Positions 33,280 through 45,609 of a stretch of 64,000 nt of DNA are shown here, piece after piece; position 1 is the stretch's first letter; every line of letters begins with the position of its first letter. The notes under the pieces are model-generated. The model was not told the DNA's origin and did not search any database. It saw only the letters and a program-made list of their open reading frames with translations. Location of the stretch: the NCBI RefSeq assembly GCF_001704415.2, contig NW_017189517.1, positions 9,435,167 through 9,499,166 on the forward strand, written 5' to 3'. The DNA comes from Capra hircus. Taxonomy: Eukaryota; Chordata; Mammalia; Artiodactyla; Bovidae. Made by a program: the position numbers and the translations under genes.

Positions 33280-35740
33280 GATGCCAAGCCCCTGCGGGTG
33301 ACCGCTTCTCAGGCGGGACCCGCGAGCACCCGGCTTCCCGCCCCCCAACCGGACCCACCCCCTGCCCCGGGGGCTCCCCTGGGCCCGCCGGCTCCCACCT
33401 CCGGGCCTTAGGGGGCGCTGCAGCCGGGGGGGGAGGGGAAGGGGAGCGGGCCTCCTGGACTGAAGGTGCAGCCTCGTCCTGGGGTGCACAGGCTGCAACG
33501 TCCAACTAAGCGGAATGCCGCGACTCCCGTACCTTCAAGGCCCCTGTCAATCTTGTCCTGGCCCCAGGAATGTGAAAAATGTGCACAAAGACTGCACGCC
33601 CCTCGTGCGCGATTGTCAGCTGCTGGTGCCCACTTACTGGGGAGAAAAGGTCATTTGGAAACAATCCTGGCCAGCCAAACCTCTCAAATCTAACTTTTCT
33701 TCCCCCCACCCCCAACCGGCGCCTCCCTCCACAATCCCGAAGACCCTTGCGGCCCAGGCCCCCCGACTTCCCAGCCCCATCCCCGACACCCTAGTCTCCG
33801 GGCCGGCGTTTGTACTGAAGCCGATGGGGGCAGAGGGGCAGGCAGGGGATTCGCGGCCCCAGAAAGTGTGCTTGTGACCTTGGGCTGAAGAAAGTTGCTC
33901 CCAGTTCACCCACTCATGGGAGAGGGGGCTTCAGACGTCCGGAAAGACGCTCTAGGGTCCCAGAAATGATGAGCCTGCGGCAGGGGCGGCTAGCTGGGGT
34001 TCCCCGTACCGGGGCGAAGGCGGCTGCCCGCCCCGCACCCCCAGCCCCATCCTTCTGCGTCCCGGAAAAAAAAAAATAACGAGGAAAGGGCTCCGCCGAG
34101 ACGAAAGGAGAGGTACTTCGGTCGGGGCCGTCCGAGAGCCCCCAAAAGGGTGGGCCTGCGAGCGGCGGACCCGGACAAAAGCGTGGGGAGCGAGCTTCCC
34201 CAGAAGGAGCAGCCTGGGTACTTGGGGCCCAGTTCCACCCGGGGACAAGGTGGCGCTTCTGGCGGCCCGGCCCAAGGCGGGTCCCGCTTGCTGCTCGGGC
34301 GCTCGGGGCCGGGCGTTGGGACGCTAACCCAGTCGGCAATGTCCAAGGGGAAAGCAAGGGACGGGTTCCTCCGCGGGGTTTCGCGCCAGGTCTGGCCCCT
34401 CGGGAAGAGAACTTAGCCGCGATCGGACCCCAGTGGTGACCATTTGCGTTAGCCCGGGTTTTCAACTCGCCGCCACCTCCTAGGAGAACCGGCCTGCACC
34501 CCGCGGACGGTCCAGTCCCCGCGCAGCTGCCCCAACGTGACTGGAGGGGCTGGAAGGGCCACCCCTCGTCCCTACAGCTGGGCTCGCGGGTTCGGGCAGC
34601 TAACGCCCGCGGGGCAGAGCCGGCACCCCACCCCCTACGCCCAGCTTCACCCGGGCCTCCGAGCGCCGAGGGACCCGGATAAGCGGCTCCCGAACCCGGG
34701 AGGAAGCAACTCGCGGAAAGTTCATCAGTCGGGCTACTCCGAGGAACTTGGAGCCCGCCGCTAGCTCAGCTCAGGCCTTGATTATTCAGACGAGTTCCTC
34801 TTTCTCGAAATCAAAACGAAACAAAAATTGCAAACTCCAGTCGCCGACTGTGCGCAGCCAACTCGCAGGCACGCGCCGGGCACGGCGGCCGGTTCTGCCC
34901 TGGCCTCCACGCCCTCCAGCCTAAGTTACCGAGCAGAACGTTTTTGGAGGACTCTGAGGGCAAACTCGGCACGGTTTTTCTCGAACTTGCCTTCTTCCCG
35001 AAGAGCCGGGCTGGGCAGATGGCAAGGAGTAGCCAGGACAAGTATTGGCAAGTCGCTGCCAATGGTCCTTCTGGCCTCAGTGTCTGCATCTGTTAAGAGG
35101 GAGCAATGATAGCCTCTGCTGGGATAGAAGGAACTAACTGTGGCTCAGCAGGTGTTCAGAAAATTCTGATTCCCTTTCCGCACCCCGCCAGCCCCAGCTC
35201 TTTAACTTGCCAGTTTGGTTAGAAAGGCTTGAAAAGGAAAGCCGGCGTGAGCGCCGAAAGAGCCTTCGTTGTACAGATTCTCGGCTGCGGGATGGGCCCG
35301 GGCCCTCCCAACCCCGGAACCCACCCCCACCCCCACCCCCACCCCACGGGCCGCAGGAGGTGGCGTGTACCCGCTACCGCAGCTCTCACCCGGGCTGCGG
35401 CCTGGGGGCCGGGGCCGAGCGGGGAGCCTCCTGCCCCCCCGCCCCTCTTTTCGCTCAGCCTCCTGGCCTCTGGCCTTTGGGCCGGGAAAATGGCTTAGAG
35501 GCGGGCGTCGAGACCTGGGGAAGAGGGGGAACAGAATCGAGCGGCAATAGCCTGTGCGATCTCGGCAACTCCGAGGACGCTGGCGGCCGTGCCTGACACT
35601 GAACGGCGCGTCTCGGGCTCCCGGGCCGGTCGGGGCGCGGCCGCCTGCGCTTCGTTTGGCCGGACTCGGCGGGCGGGCGGGCGGGAGGCGCGATCCCGGA
35701 GGCTCCTTCCCGCCACAGTGTCGACTGCGGAGGTAACATC
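33280..35740. promoter_or_regulatory. CpG island
   Basis: CpG dinucleotides are frequent and GC content is high by eye, most strongly at 33280-33530 and 33930-35740. CpG is depleted elsewhere in the window. There is no TATA box at any obvious start, and no frame resembles a known protein. The long frames here, such as 33914-34465 (-), are typical chance frames of GC-rich DNA. Poly-C units of CCCCCA at 35321-35346 and the G-run series at 33426-33450 are quadruplex-type motifs. Islands of this kind usually mark a transcription start or a Polycomb-regulated developmental locus. I cannot tell which, nor the direction of transcription. Confidence 0.8.
35667..35688. promoter_or_regulatory. Tandem GC boxes (Sp/KLF-type)
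   Basis: Overlapping GGGCGGGC units in series. A consensus-like 5' splice donor (GGAG then GTAACA) follows at about 35731. Together they would suit a first exon and promoter on the plus strand, but this is only a pattern match. Confidence 0.4.
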
Positions 35741-35839
35741 TGTGCTCACCCCCTCCTCACCACCCCCTCCATCCGCCACGCCGCTTACATATATATGTGT
35801 GTGTGTGTTTTTTTTTTAAGAAAGAAAGAAAACGAAAAA

Positions 35840-36680
35840 GCAACCTTCCTTTCCTACACAATAGACGCACCAGGGGGCCTTTCACTTGGCCAATCTCAGG
35901 AGTTTCATATGAACTTCATTAAATCAATTACTCGGTGAACACATCACAATTTATTTGCAATTAGTATCAAAATGTCTTACTTTTCTTAATAGGTCGGAGC
36001 AGATGTAGCTACAGAAGGGACAACGCGTTTTCGTGAAATCTATCTCGTGCAACACATTAAATCTTCTGGTCAGAAGAGGAGAAATTCAAAGGCAGTTTAG
36101 AGGAGGAGAGAGAAATCAAGCTGGAGACAAATGCGATCCGTGCAGGTGTTGGAGCAGCTTGCGTTATAATTGTATCTAGCGAAAAGGTTGCCTTTATTAT
36201 TCGTAATGATCGAACAAAAGTCACCATAATTAAACGTCTGGTTTTCTCCGATGACTGAGAGGTGCATGTCTGAAAGGCGCCGGGTACAGCGAGGGACTTC
36301 AGAAATGGTTAACAAGACGCCCCGTTCTTTGAATAGTGGCTTTGTCTTATGGGGGTGGGGGGAAGAGAAGAGACGGAGAGAGAGAGAGAACAGTTATCTA
36401 ATTTTCATTGCCCCAAACCAGAGATTTATTGATTGCGACAACAGTTTTATTGTACTCGGGGAGGGGGTTGCTGTAGGTTTATAGAAACTGATTTACTTTC
36501 GTTTGGAAGTAAAATTATATGCAACAGTCTCCCCGTTGGAAGGTTGGACTTCAGCTCCTGTTAATACCATTAGTGACACAGGATCGAATTTCAAATGAAG
36601 CCTGGTGACAATTACAGACGGAAACAGATGCCCTTGGAAATTTAGGTCAAGTGTTCAAGATTCTGGTTTCATGGTCAAGG
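35840..36680. promoter_or_regulatory. Candidate conserved non-coding element
   Basis: AT-rich, repeat-free sequence immediately after the CpG island, with no sustained open frame. It contains the perfect palindrome TTCATATGAA (35904-35913), ATTAAATCAATTA (35918-35930), TTTGCAATTAG near 35956, CCATAATTAAACG near 36224 and TTCGTAATGATCG near 36200. These are homeodomain/POU/E-box-like cores, mixed with undecayed CpGs. Conservation is inferred from these features; no alignment was possible. Confidence 0.45.
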
Positions 36681-38924
36681 TTGTCTTGGGGGTAACCTTG
36701 AGGAGATGCTCATAAATCTATCCTCCTCTTCGAACTGGGGATGCGCCTTCGAGCGGGAGTGATATGGAGAAGGGGAGGGGGCAGAAAATTTATTTAGAGG
36801 GTCCTCAGGTCACCGAAAACAGAAGAGAGGCTGAAGTATGGTAAAACCCGGCAAGTGTGCTGGGCGGGTAGCCTGAGTGTGTGTGGTGGTGCGGGGGGTA
36901 CCAGCCTGGGGCTACCGCGGGGAAGAACAACTGCTCCGGGGACTCGCTCATCCACTTACTAGTCCCCAGCAGGCAGACCTGAAGGCTGGCCCTTAGCCTC
37001 CGAGCCTTTTTTTTTTTTTAACCCATCCGCAAAATGGGAATCAGGGTCTCGCCTGGTCTTTCTGGAAGGGTGGTGGCGAGGATTGAGGGTAATAACGATT
37101 TTGAAAGCGACCAGCCTTTCAAATGGAAGTTATTATTGTGAAAGTGCAGCCTCCTTCCTTTGCATTTTAATCACTTGCCCCTCAGCTCAGTGAAAAAGGC
37201 GTCGTGTCTCTTCCCTCCTGCCCGCGGGAACCTTGCCCCAGAGCCGCCAGCTCCGGCTCCCGCGGCACCAATGCGTTCTTTCAGGGTCGAAAATCATGTT
37301 GTCTTTTCCCGGTTCCCCATCCCAACTGGCGTCTTTAAGCGTGGCAGTCTTTGGGGTTTACATCCCTCTGGTGGGTGTTTTCCACTTGACAACTCTTTTA
37401 AAGACATAGAACCATATTTTATTTACTGCCTACTATAAATTATTTACTAGCAGGCTGAGGTAATTCCATTAAAGCCTCACGGTTTGTTTATACTAAATAG
37501 TTATCTGGGGACTCCTGGCTCGCCTTCGAGCTGCGAGGATCCGGGGAGGTGGAAACGGTCCGCTCGGGCAACAGAGGCCCCCGGAAAGGAGAGGGTCCAG
37601 AGGAAACGAAAAAGGTCTTCTGTCTCTTGAGGATTCATTAAAAATTAAACAATCTGATAATCGTCGTTTTTGCTCGGTGCGAGGTGTCATTACTGCCCCC
37701 GCTACCCCTCCCGTGCCCCCGCGTGCACGGGCTCACCCTTGAGAGCAAGATGACTTCGTCCTAGGAACTAACTCGACGGTGGCATCAATCCGATTTGGGG
37801 GAGGGTGGAGGATACAGCTGTGTGGGGTGGGGGGTGGTGGGGAGATGCAGGGGGCCATTCCAGGGATGAAGGGAGGAGGAGGGGAGGGAAGGCCGGCCCT
37901 TGTCGCCGGGGTTGCTGCGGAAAGCATGCAAACCCTGCGAACTTTGCCTCTGGTCCCCTCCCCCAACGCGTGTACCCGGGCAGAAAAGAGGGAATAGAAG
38001 AAAACCAGCCTGAGGGAAGGCACTGGGCTTTAGACGCTGGCTGCGCGCGCACGTCTCTGTCTTCCCTCGCCAAGCACTGGCCTGCTGAGTTGCTGCCTTC
38101 TACTTTTCTACAATTTACTTCTGTGTCTCAACTTAGGGACCTCTCTGGAAATACCAAACACCCCAGGAAATACATTGGCCTTTAGGGGAGGGACGGGGGA
38201 TTCAGCCAAACAACTGTAAATGAATTTTTTGTCTGATCTGGCTGCCATAAGTTATGTTGGCCTTGGAAGGAAAGCGGGGTAGGGGTGAGTGGGAATTTAA
38301 CTGTTTCTGTTGAAGGCTTTTTCAGAAGGGGCTCTGGAGGCATGTAGTAATGGTGTGTAAGTTTCCCACCTGGTTTTGCAGACGAGGATTTCAGAATAGT
38401 CGGGTTATTGCCATAACACAGGAAGAGATAAACAAGACACCTGGACAAAAAGCCAGTTGTCTAAAGCGACTGGGAAGTGATCTGCAATAAATAGAAAGGT
38501 CACCATATTTCATAATTTTTCTCTTTTTCTTTCAGCTGAAATAGAGATGCAAGGTAGTGGGAAAAAATCATATTGGTCTCAGTGAGTGACAGACCTACTG
38601 CTGTTCATTATAGAGCTGAAGAACTGGAACTGACAAACATTCAGGATACAGCTTTCATTCTCAGTAGTCAGGTTCACCAATAATTTAAAATTCAATGACA
38701 TATTTTTAATATTCTTAGTTTATATTTTCTGGTAATTTGGTTACCTTTATTAACTTAAATCCTGTTTTATCAAAAAGGAGGAGAAAATTGTAATATGTAT
38801 AAATACTTAAGTATGCAAACCCGAAGGAGGCATTTTATGGTGATGGAGATGCAGGTTAACCCTGTGAACGCCAAGTTGAATGTGTTATGTAACCACTATA
38901 TTTCAAAATATTTCAATACCCACA
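36681..38924. other. Repeat-poor continuation with G-rich and CpG patches
   Basis: No gene recognised. A possible MIR lies at about 36955-37110 ('catccgcaaaatgggaatca', 'gtggtggcgaggattgag'). A G-run series at 37823-37854 fits a quadruplex motif. CpG-rich patches occur at 37200-37310, 37500-37740 and 37890-38060. Confidence 0.45.
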
Positions 38925-39145
38925 TGTATACATTTTAAAAAGTAGAGGTACAATTTACATGACAAAATTAACCATTTACACTTGAACAATTCAGTGATAT
39001 TTAGTACATTCGCAATGCTGTATAGCTACCACTGCTATTGAGTTATAAAACAGGTTCATTGAAGACCGTGATGATTGTCACACAATGACATAAATGTACT
39101 TATTACACTTGAACTGTATACTTTAAAATGGTTAAGATGCTCTTT
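38925..39145 (+). mobile_element. Old L1 3' region
   Basis: The phrases 'gtacaatttacatgacaaaa', 'cacttgaacaattcagtgat' and 'acttgaactgtatactttaa' followed by 'aatggttaag' are typical of old L1 3' sequence. Confidence 0.65.
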
Positions 39146-40423
39146 TTTTTAAATTAACTTATTTTCACTATGAAATTCAATACTAATTCAATCATACAAA
39201 AATACCTACTAAAAAAAAAAAACAAAACAGAAAATGCAACCCAAACCAAACCAACCAACAAAAAGATGTTCATCAACCCCAAAGAAAACCTTGTACCCAG
39301 TAAATCATGACTCCCCATTCTGCCCCACTCCAAGCCCCTGGCAGATCTTTTTACTGGTGCTGGTATTTCTTAAAAACAAGTATTTTCCTCAGCAGCAAAA
39401 TTTCTGTCTGCTACTATTTCCTTAAAATCTATGTCATCACATTCTATTCCATACATCTAACTACAGATACAAAGAGGGGATAAACGACATAATCTGCTTA
39501 TTTGTATTTGTTCTAGAAGCCAATAGAAGGTTTCCAGATTGGTATTTGTAACATGGGTCTTTTTAATGAACGGGTGGATCCCTGGGCAACACATACAAAT
39601 ACTTTGTTAGTCATTGTGGGAGGGACATGAGTTTGAGGCAACAGTTAATCTTGCTCTCATCAATAGAAAGTGGATTAGCATGGTATTTTCTCTTTTGAAA
39701 TGTAATTCATAAAGTTTAACAAAGCAATAGTTATCATCAACCTTTTGGGAAAAAGAGTACTAAGATGAGTTTTTTTGCAAACCATTTGTTTCTGGGCATC
39801 AAAACTGTGCCCTGAATTCACAATTATGGAAAAACTTTGTGAATAGCTTACAATTGTCAGAGTCCCATCTCCTCGGTCTTGTGTGTGCTGACGCATTCAT
39901 TTATTTCACAGGGTTCACCACAAAGACGAAAGGAAATATGACTGTGGCTAAAGAATTTTAATCAAAATGGAAGCTACCATTCATGTAACTAGGACCACAG
40001 GGTTCGAGGCCATTGGAGAAGCTATTTCTGTAAGATGGCAGCAAGAGGTCAGGACTGGCCCAGAGTTGTGAGCTCAGACAGATTTTTGAACCCCATCCAC
40101 CACCGTGGATTAATGGGAATGAAAGGAGCAAAGAATATGTTGGTGAACAAAAACATGGGTGGTCAGTTCTGTAGTTCAACTTTGTGCTTTATTCTATTTG
40201 AAGAATGATAACTTTCAAAAGAGTTAGCTGATTTTGACCTGTGTTGTTAGCCAAAGTGAGTTAGCAAAAGGTATATTTTACATTTAATGTTCAGATTAGT
40301 TTGTCATGAGGGGAAAACAAAAAGTGGCGCTTAGAGAAATTCCATTCCTCCTAATACATTCCTCCAATGAAACCTATTTCCTTTTTTCCCCCACTATCGA
40401 CATTTTGGGCTGCATAGTGGGTT
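39146..40423. other. Unassigned
   Basis: No gene or clear repeat recognised. Confidence 0.4.
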
Positions 40424-40434
40424 GGTATCTATGA

Positions 40435-40561
40435 CAGCGTGAAAGTGTTAGTCACTCAGTCATGTCTCTTTGTGACCCCATGGACTGTAGCCCACCAGGC
40501 TCCTCTGTCCATGGAATTTTCCAGGCAAGAATATTGGAGTGGGTTGCCATTTCCTTCTCCA
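40435..40561 (-). mobile_element. Bov-tA SINE, truncated, with TSD
   Basis: Reverse body only. The 11-mer ggtatctatga flanks it exactly (40424-40434 and 40562-40572). Confidence 0.95.
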
Positions 40562-40572
40562 GGTATCTATGA

Positions 40573-40738
40573 GTTAGGTACTAATATTATTTTCATTTTA
40601 TGGAGGGGAGAAATTGAGGTATGGAAACCTTACATAAATTGCCCAAAGTCACAGAGCTACTAAGTGCAAGCCAGAATTCAAGTCGAGGCAGACTGACTCC
40701 AGAGCCCAGACTCTTAACCACTCCACACTACCTTGCCT
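40573..40738 (-). mobile_element. MIR SINE remnant
   Basis: Reverse MIR: 'cattttatggaggggagaaa', 'gcccaaagtcacagagctac', 'cagactcttaaccactccac'. Confidence 0.8.
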
Positions 40739-41200
40739 CAGTTCAGTTCAGTTCAGTCGACTTTTTGAGACCCCATGGACTGCAGCACACCAGGCTTCCC
40801 TGTCCATCACCAACTCCCAGAGTTTACTCAAACTCATGTCCATCACCTCAGTGATGCCGTCTTAACCATCTCATCCTCTGTTGTCCCCTTCTCCTCCTGC
40901 CTTCAATTTTTCCCAACATCAGGGTCTTTTCCAATGAGTCAGTTCTTCGCATCAGGTGGCCAAAATATTGGAGTTTCAGCTTCAGCATCAGTCCTTCCAA
41001 TGAATATTCAGGACTGATTTCTTTTAGGATGGACTGGTTGGATCTCCTTGCAGTCCAAGGGACTCTCAAGAGTCTTCTCCAACACCATAGTTCAAAAGCA
41101 TCAATTCTTTGGTGCTCAGCTTTCTTTATAGTCCAGCTCTCACATCCATACATGACTACTGGAAAAACCATAGGTTTGACTAGACAGACCTTTGTTGGCA
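40739..41200 (-). mobile_element. BovB 3' fragment
   Basis: Reverse BovB tail ('agttcagttcagttcagtcg') through the ORF2 C-terminus to 'cagacctttgttggca'. Confidence 0.95.
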
Positions 41201-42830
41201 GTATTATTTTTCACATACCAGTTTTAGTTCTGCCCAGGAAGCAATATAAATATGACTCCTCTTCCTCAAGGTGGAATTTAGCATCTGTGAAGAATTTCCA
41301 CCTTACTGAATGTACCTTCTAAGAAATGCCTGACTTTGATTTGTTCATGGGGTGAAACATTTCCAGATCTCTCTACATCCTTAGCTTGTTCATCGGAATA
41401 TTGTGAAGAATGAATGAGGTAATGTTAGTGAAAAGACCTTGTGAACTGTGGAAGAGCTAAACAAATATTTTTATTCTTTAAAACATATATATGATATATA
41501 ATAATAAGTTATCCTAATTTGCATATGAAAAATCAGGGCACCAAAATTCAACTGAAACAAATCATGAATTTCTAAATTTTTATCTTATGTTATTGAAAAA
41601 AGAAAGCTGGAAATCCACTGTGAGCAAAGATAACTGCACTATAAGAAAGGAATTTGAATGTATGATTAATTCCCAGGATATCTATGTTGTGGTTTGAAAC
41701 GTTTATTGGCTAGCCTACAATTCAACCTTGACATGCAGTGTATAAACACCATACTTAATTCTAGATTTACAAATTTAACTCACCTCTATAACACAGGTGA
41801 TGAAAGAGAATGTGGAATGCTTTTGTGCCAGGTTCTGTGCTAAATCATATATTTATCTTCTAAAAATCAAAGTAAATATATATCACCAATTAAAAGACGA
41901 ATATATATGTTATACCTATTAGTTAAAATTATTCAAAATTCAGAACTGTTTGTGACCAAAAATCCACATTTTAATTTAAAAATAGTCCATGTTTTTTGTG
42001 AATGTCAAAAAAGAACTGTTTTAATTATACATGTCTCAGTTTGATTTAAAATCGTGAAATAAAATAGGTCTGGTGTTTCTTTCATCAAGGTCTGAAAGTC
42101 TTAGAAATGTTTGAGCTTTTACTTCATCATCAGAGTTGCTGAAATACCCTTCTACTTTGTACAAAAAAGCATTCTTTGTATTATTGAAGTGGTTCCAAAA
42201 GGAGCCACTATTTTTTTTTTGGTATTTAATAGCTCTATAAAATAAATTTGGCAAAGTATTAACAACTGGTGAATTTAGGTGAAGGCTATATTCTTTAAAA
42301 TTTTTTGTAGTTTTAAAATTTCCAAAATGAAAAGTTAGGAAAACATATTTAAAAAAAAAGTTTTCATGAGTGGTAAAGATTTCATTGCATATTGAAATAA
42401 TTGAAAACTAACACAGAAATAAGATAGAAATTATTTGGCAAAATACAGAGTAGATTTAGTTTGAAATGTATGGGTTTATAATTAACCTAAATAATATTTG
42501 GAAAATGCATTTTAAATTTTATTAAACTGCTTATTTTACTTCTTTTAAAAATACTTAATATCTCTTGGCTTCTGCAGTCATTCCTTCCACAGATATTTAT
42601 TGAGAACCTCCACCATGGCTAGTAATTGTCGAGATGCTATGTGAGATACAAAGATCTATAAGACATGGCCTGTGCCCTCAAGGAATTTACAAGCTAGAAG
42701 TAGTATCATATTCTTCAAAAAGCTTCCACAGTGTAAACAGAAACTATAAGCTTATAAAAGAAAGCAAGCAAATCTACTCCAGAAGTCCACTTGGCAATAT
42801 CACTACCCTGATTCTGCAGTTGATGTCTTT
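41201..42830. other. Unassigned AT-rich, old repeat at about 42585-42690
   Basis: 42585-42690 ('agatatttattgagaacctc', 'atggcctgtgccctcaagga') belongs to the same ancient repeat as 47035-47395. The minus frame at 42036-42254 resembles nothing I know. Confidence 0.4.
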
Positions 42831-42840
42831 TTCTAAGGCA

Positions 42841-43037
42841 ATAGTCACTAAGTTGTGTCTGACTTTTACGACCCCATGGACTGTAGCCCAGCCAGGCTCC
42901 TCTCTCCATGGGACTTCCCAGGCAAGAATATTGGAGTGGATTACCATTTCCTTCTCCAGGGGATCTTCCCCACCCAGGGATCAAACTCACATCTCTTGTG
43001 TCTCCTGCATTGCAGGAGCCACCAGGGAAACCCTCTC
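42841..43037 (-). mobile_element. Bov-tA SINE
   Basis: Reverse SINE with head at the right ('ggagccaccagggaaacc'). A 9-bp direct repeat tctaaggca flanks it (42832-42840 and 43038-43046). Confidence 0.95.
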
Positions 43038-43046
43038 TCTAAGGCA

Positions 43047-44179
43047 GAGATGGTGCTTATCATTGCTTCTTCGTCCTCTTTGTCCTCTTGCTCTGCTTCC
43101 TCTTCTTTCACTTCCACTTTCTTCTTCCTTTTTCTTCATTGTTCACATCATCACATTTTCATTCATAGTTTTTCAGTGCTTACAAATAATTTTTGATCCT
43201 CAAAGTTATTTATTGTCTTTATGCTTTTAAATTACAGGAAAGACAGAAGCATAAACTATAATTGACCTACAAATATTGGGGGAAAAGTAAATTAAATAAT
43301 AAAAATAACATTAGCTTCACACGATCAGTGCTTTTCTCATTAAATAATGTTTTACTACTTTAGGTAAATTTATCCAATAAGACATTAGAACATCTTTTAA
43401 TACCCCATAATAGAGAACTTTCCTGTGAAGAGTGCTTCCTTTATGGTTTCCATTACCTGCTCTCTTGGGTTCCTGCCTTAACTCTTTTTTATGAAGATAC
43501 TGTACTTTAGTACAGTATCTCGAAAATAAGGATTGAGAGATGTGACTTTGCATATCAGCAACAATTACCACAGAATATGACTTCTTTCTTTGGCTTGCCT
43601 CTTTTTACTGCTCTGGAGCTTTTTTTGGTTGCAAAGGAAACAAAATGATCAAATACCTGCTTGATAGTGTTTGCATTTAACTATAGAAGTATGTTCACTT
43701 TATGTCAGCAAAACATGGAGATCTATGAACAACAGCAGCAATAGAGGTGATGAGGGGAAGCCTGATTATAAGATTCAAAGCTGAGGACTTTTTAAGGAAG
43801 GAAAGAAGAGACTAGCAACGAGAAGCAAAAGGATGTCTACTCCATCTCTTTACAAACCTTGGGGATCTTTCTGTGTCAACTAGTATAGAACTACTTTATT
43901 CTATTAATCTGCTGCTTACTATTCCATAATGTGGGCAGGTCATAATTTAGTTAACCTTTCAAACATCTAATGGATATTTAGGTTATTTCTAATTTTTTTG
44001 ACATCACATACAATCTCATACAGTTTTTTACTATGGTTTTTATACAGAAAGAACTTTGTTGATCCCTACAAGGGGCCAAAAAGTAAAGGCTCTTTTGTAT
44101 TTTATCTTGTGCTTCAAGATCACAGAATGTCAGAATTGAAAGGGGTTTTAGACGTTTTCATTTCTCTAGTACCTCCTCT
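43047..44179. other. Unassigned
   Basis: A pyrimidine-rich run is at 43070-43140. 44110-44155 carries an old repeat phrase ('cacagaatgtcagaattgaa'). No gene. Confidence 0.4.
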
Positions 44180-44885
44180 AGTACCTCTCAAGTCACTAGT
44201 ACCTCCTCTCCCATCCTCATTCTCAGCTAATGATCTTGTTTCCTATTTCCTTGAGAAAATAGAAGAGATCAGCAAAGATCATCCACAAGTTGCCAGTACC
44301 ATGTGTACATATCTACCTGGAGCTTCTGTACCCCTGGACTTGTCCTTCTCTCCAGATATTACGGATGAACCATTGTGCTACTGGCTAAGGAGGAGACACC
44401 CTCTAGTATACAGTAGTTCTCTTCTTGCACACTCAAAGACACGAGCTTAACAACTCTTCCCTCTCTCTTCTGCATCATTTAAATTTCTCTCTCTAATGGA
44501 TCGTTCCTGTTACCATACAGTCATGTTATTTCTCCTGTCTTAAAAAAGGATACTCTTTCCTGACCCTATTTCTCTTCTATATACTGTTCCACTTCCCTGC
44601 TTCCTTCTGCAGTAAAATTCCTCAAAAGAGTTGTCTATACTTATGAATTTTAATTCTTCTTTCACTATGTTTTGGACCTGATTCACTGACTTTTGTCCCT
44701 ACTACTCTGCCAAAATTGCTTTTACCAAGGTCACAAGGGAATTCAACCAAGAGCAGTTTTGCATCCTCATTATTTCTTGACCTAGCAGCAGCATTTGGCA
44801 CACTGACTGTTTCCTCTTACCTTGACACTTCCACTTTGGGTTCCAGGATACCACTTGTATGATGTCCCCTCTCTCACTCTTAACA
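44180..44885 (+). pseudogene. L2 LINE ORF2 remnant (RT region)
   Basis: The frame 43998-44450 carries the residues FSANDLVSYFLEKIEEI, which match the L2/CR1-type linker before the reverse transcriptase. Further along, 'cccatcttaaaaaa'-like text and 'tcttgacctagcagcagcat' (LDLAAAF, RT motif A) follow in L2 order. Frameshifts and stops break it. It is old and dead. Confidence 0.8.
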
Positions 44886-44973
44886 TTGGTAATTTGTGGG
44901 GTGTTCTCCTTCTTCCTGATCAGTCTATAATATAGAAATCAATTTATCAGTTTTATTGAACTTACCAGTGAAC

Positions 44974-45197
44974 AGGGCTTCCCTGGTGGCTCCCCGGTGG
45001 CTCAGAGAGTAAAGAATCTGCCTGCAGTGCAGGAGACCTGGGTTCGATTCTTGGGTTGGGAAGATCCCTTGGAGAAGGAAATGGCAACCCACTCCAGTAT
45101 TCTTGCCTGGAAAATGCCATGGACACAGGAGCCTGGCGGGCTACAGTCCATGGGGTAGCAAAGAGTCGGACATGACTGAGTGACTAACACACACTAT
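44974..45197 (+). mobile_element. Bov-tA SINE, near-consensus
   Basis: Little diverged, with a short duplication in the head ('ggtggctccccggtggctca'). The tRNA-like head has a GCA anticodon-position loop (cctgcagtgcagg), the type that tRNA finders report as tRNA-Cys. The 8-mer cagtgaac flanks it (44966-44973 and 45198-45205). Confidence 0.95.
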
Positions 45198-45609
45198 CAG
45201 TGAACCAGTTTTTGTTTTTATTGATTTTCTCTATTGTTTTTCTACTTCCTATTTCATTGACTTCTGCTTTCTTCTACTTTGGGTTTTCTTTGCATTTCTT
45301 TTAAAAATCTTCTTAAGGTGCAAATTGAGGTCATTCATTGTCTTCCTTTTCTAATGTAGATGTTTCATTCCATACATTTCACTACAAGTACTGCTTTAAG
45401 TGACATCCCATAAATTCTGTTTTATTGCATTTTAACTTTTATTCAGTGTAAAAAATTTTAATATTTCTTTGGATTACTTTCTGTGACCCATGGGATATCC
45501 GGAAATATGAGGGTTTGGCTTTGTTTGAATTTCCAAATATTTCGGAATTTTCCAGTTAACTTTCTGTGACATAGTTTCCATTTTAATTCCACTAAGTCAA
45601 GGAACAGAC

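Noticed and set aside
33170..33411. Exon after the 'ttttctttctttcag' acceptor-like site
   Set aside because: The frame that follows is unrecognised and becomes proline-rich low complexity. No donor or conserved coding pattern supports it.
33914..34465. 183-codon minus-strand frame in the CpG island
   Set aside because: Several overlapping frames on both strands are open here because stop codons are rare in GC-rich DNA. There is no domain or homeobox-like pattern.
32200..38900. Naming the neighbouring developmental gene from the island
   Set aside because: I could not match any stretch to a specific known gene or conserved element by reading, so a name would be a guess.
43998..44450. 150-codon frame as a novel protein
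   Set aside because: Its second half matches L2 LINE ORF2 text, and the following sequence continues as L2 with frame breaks.
44974..45060. tRNA-Cys (GCA) gene
   Set aside because: The cloverleaf-like sequence is the head of a Bov-tA SINE with a full SINE body and target duplication. It is not an independent tRNA gene.
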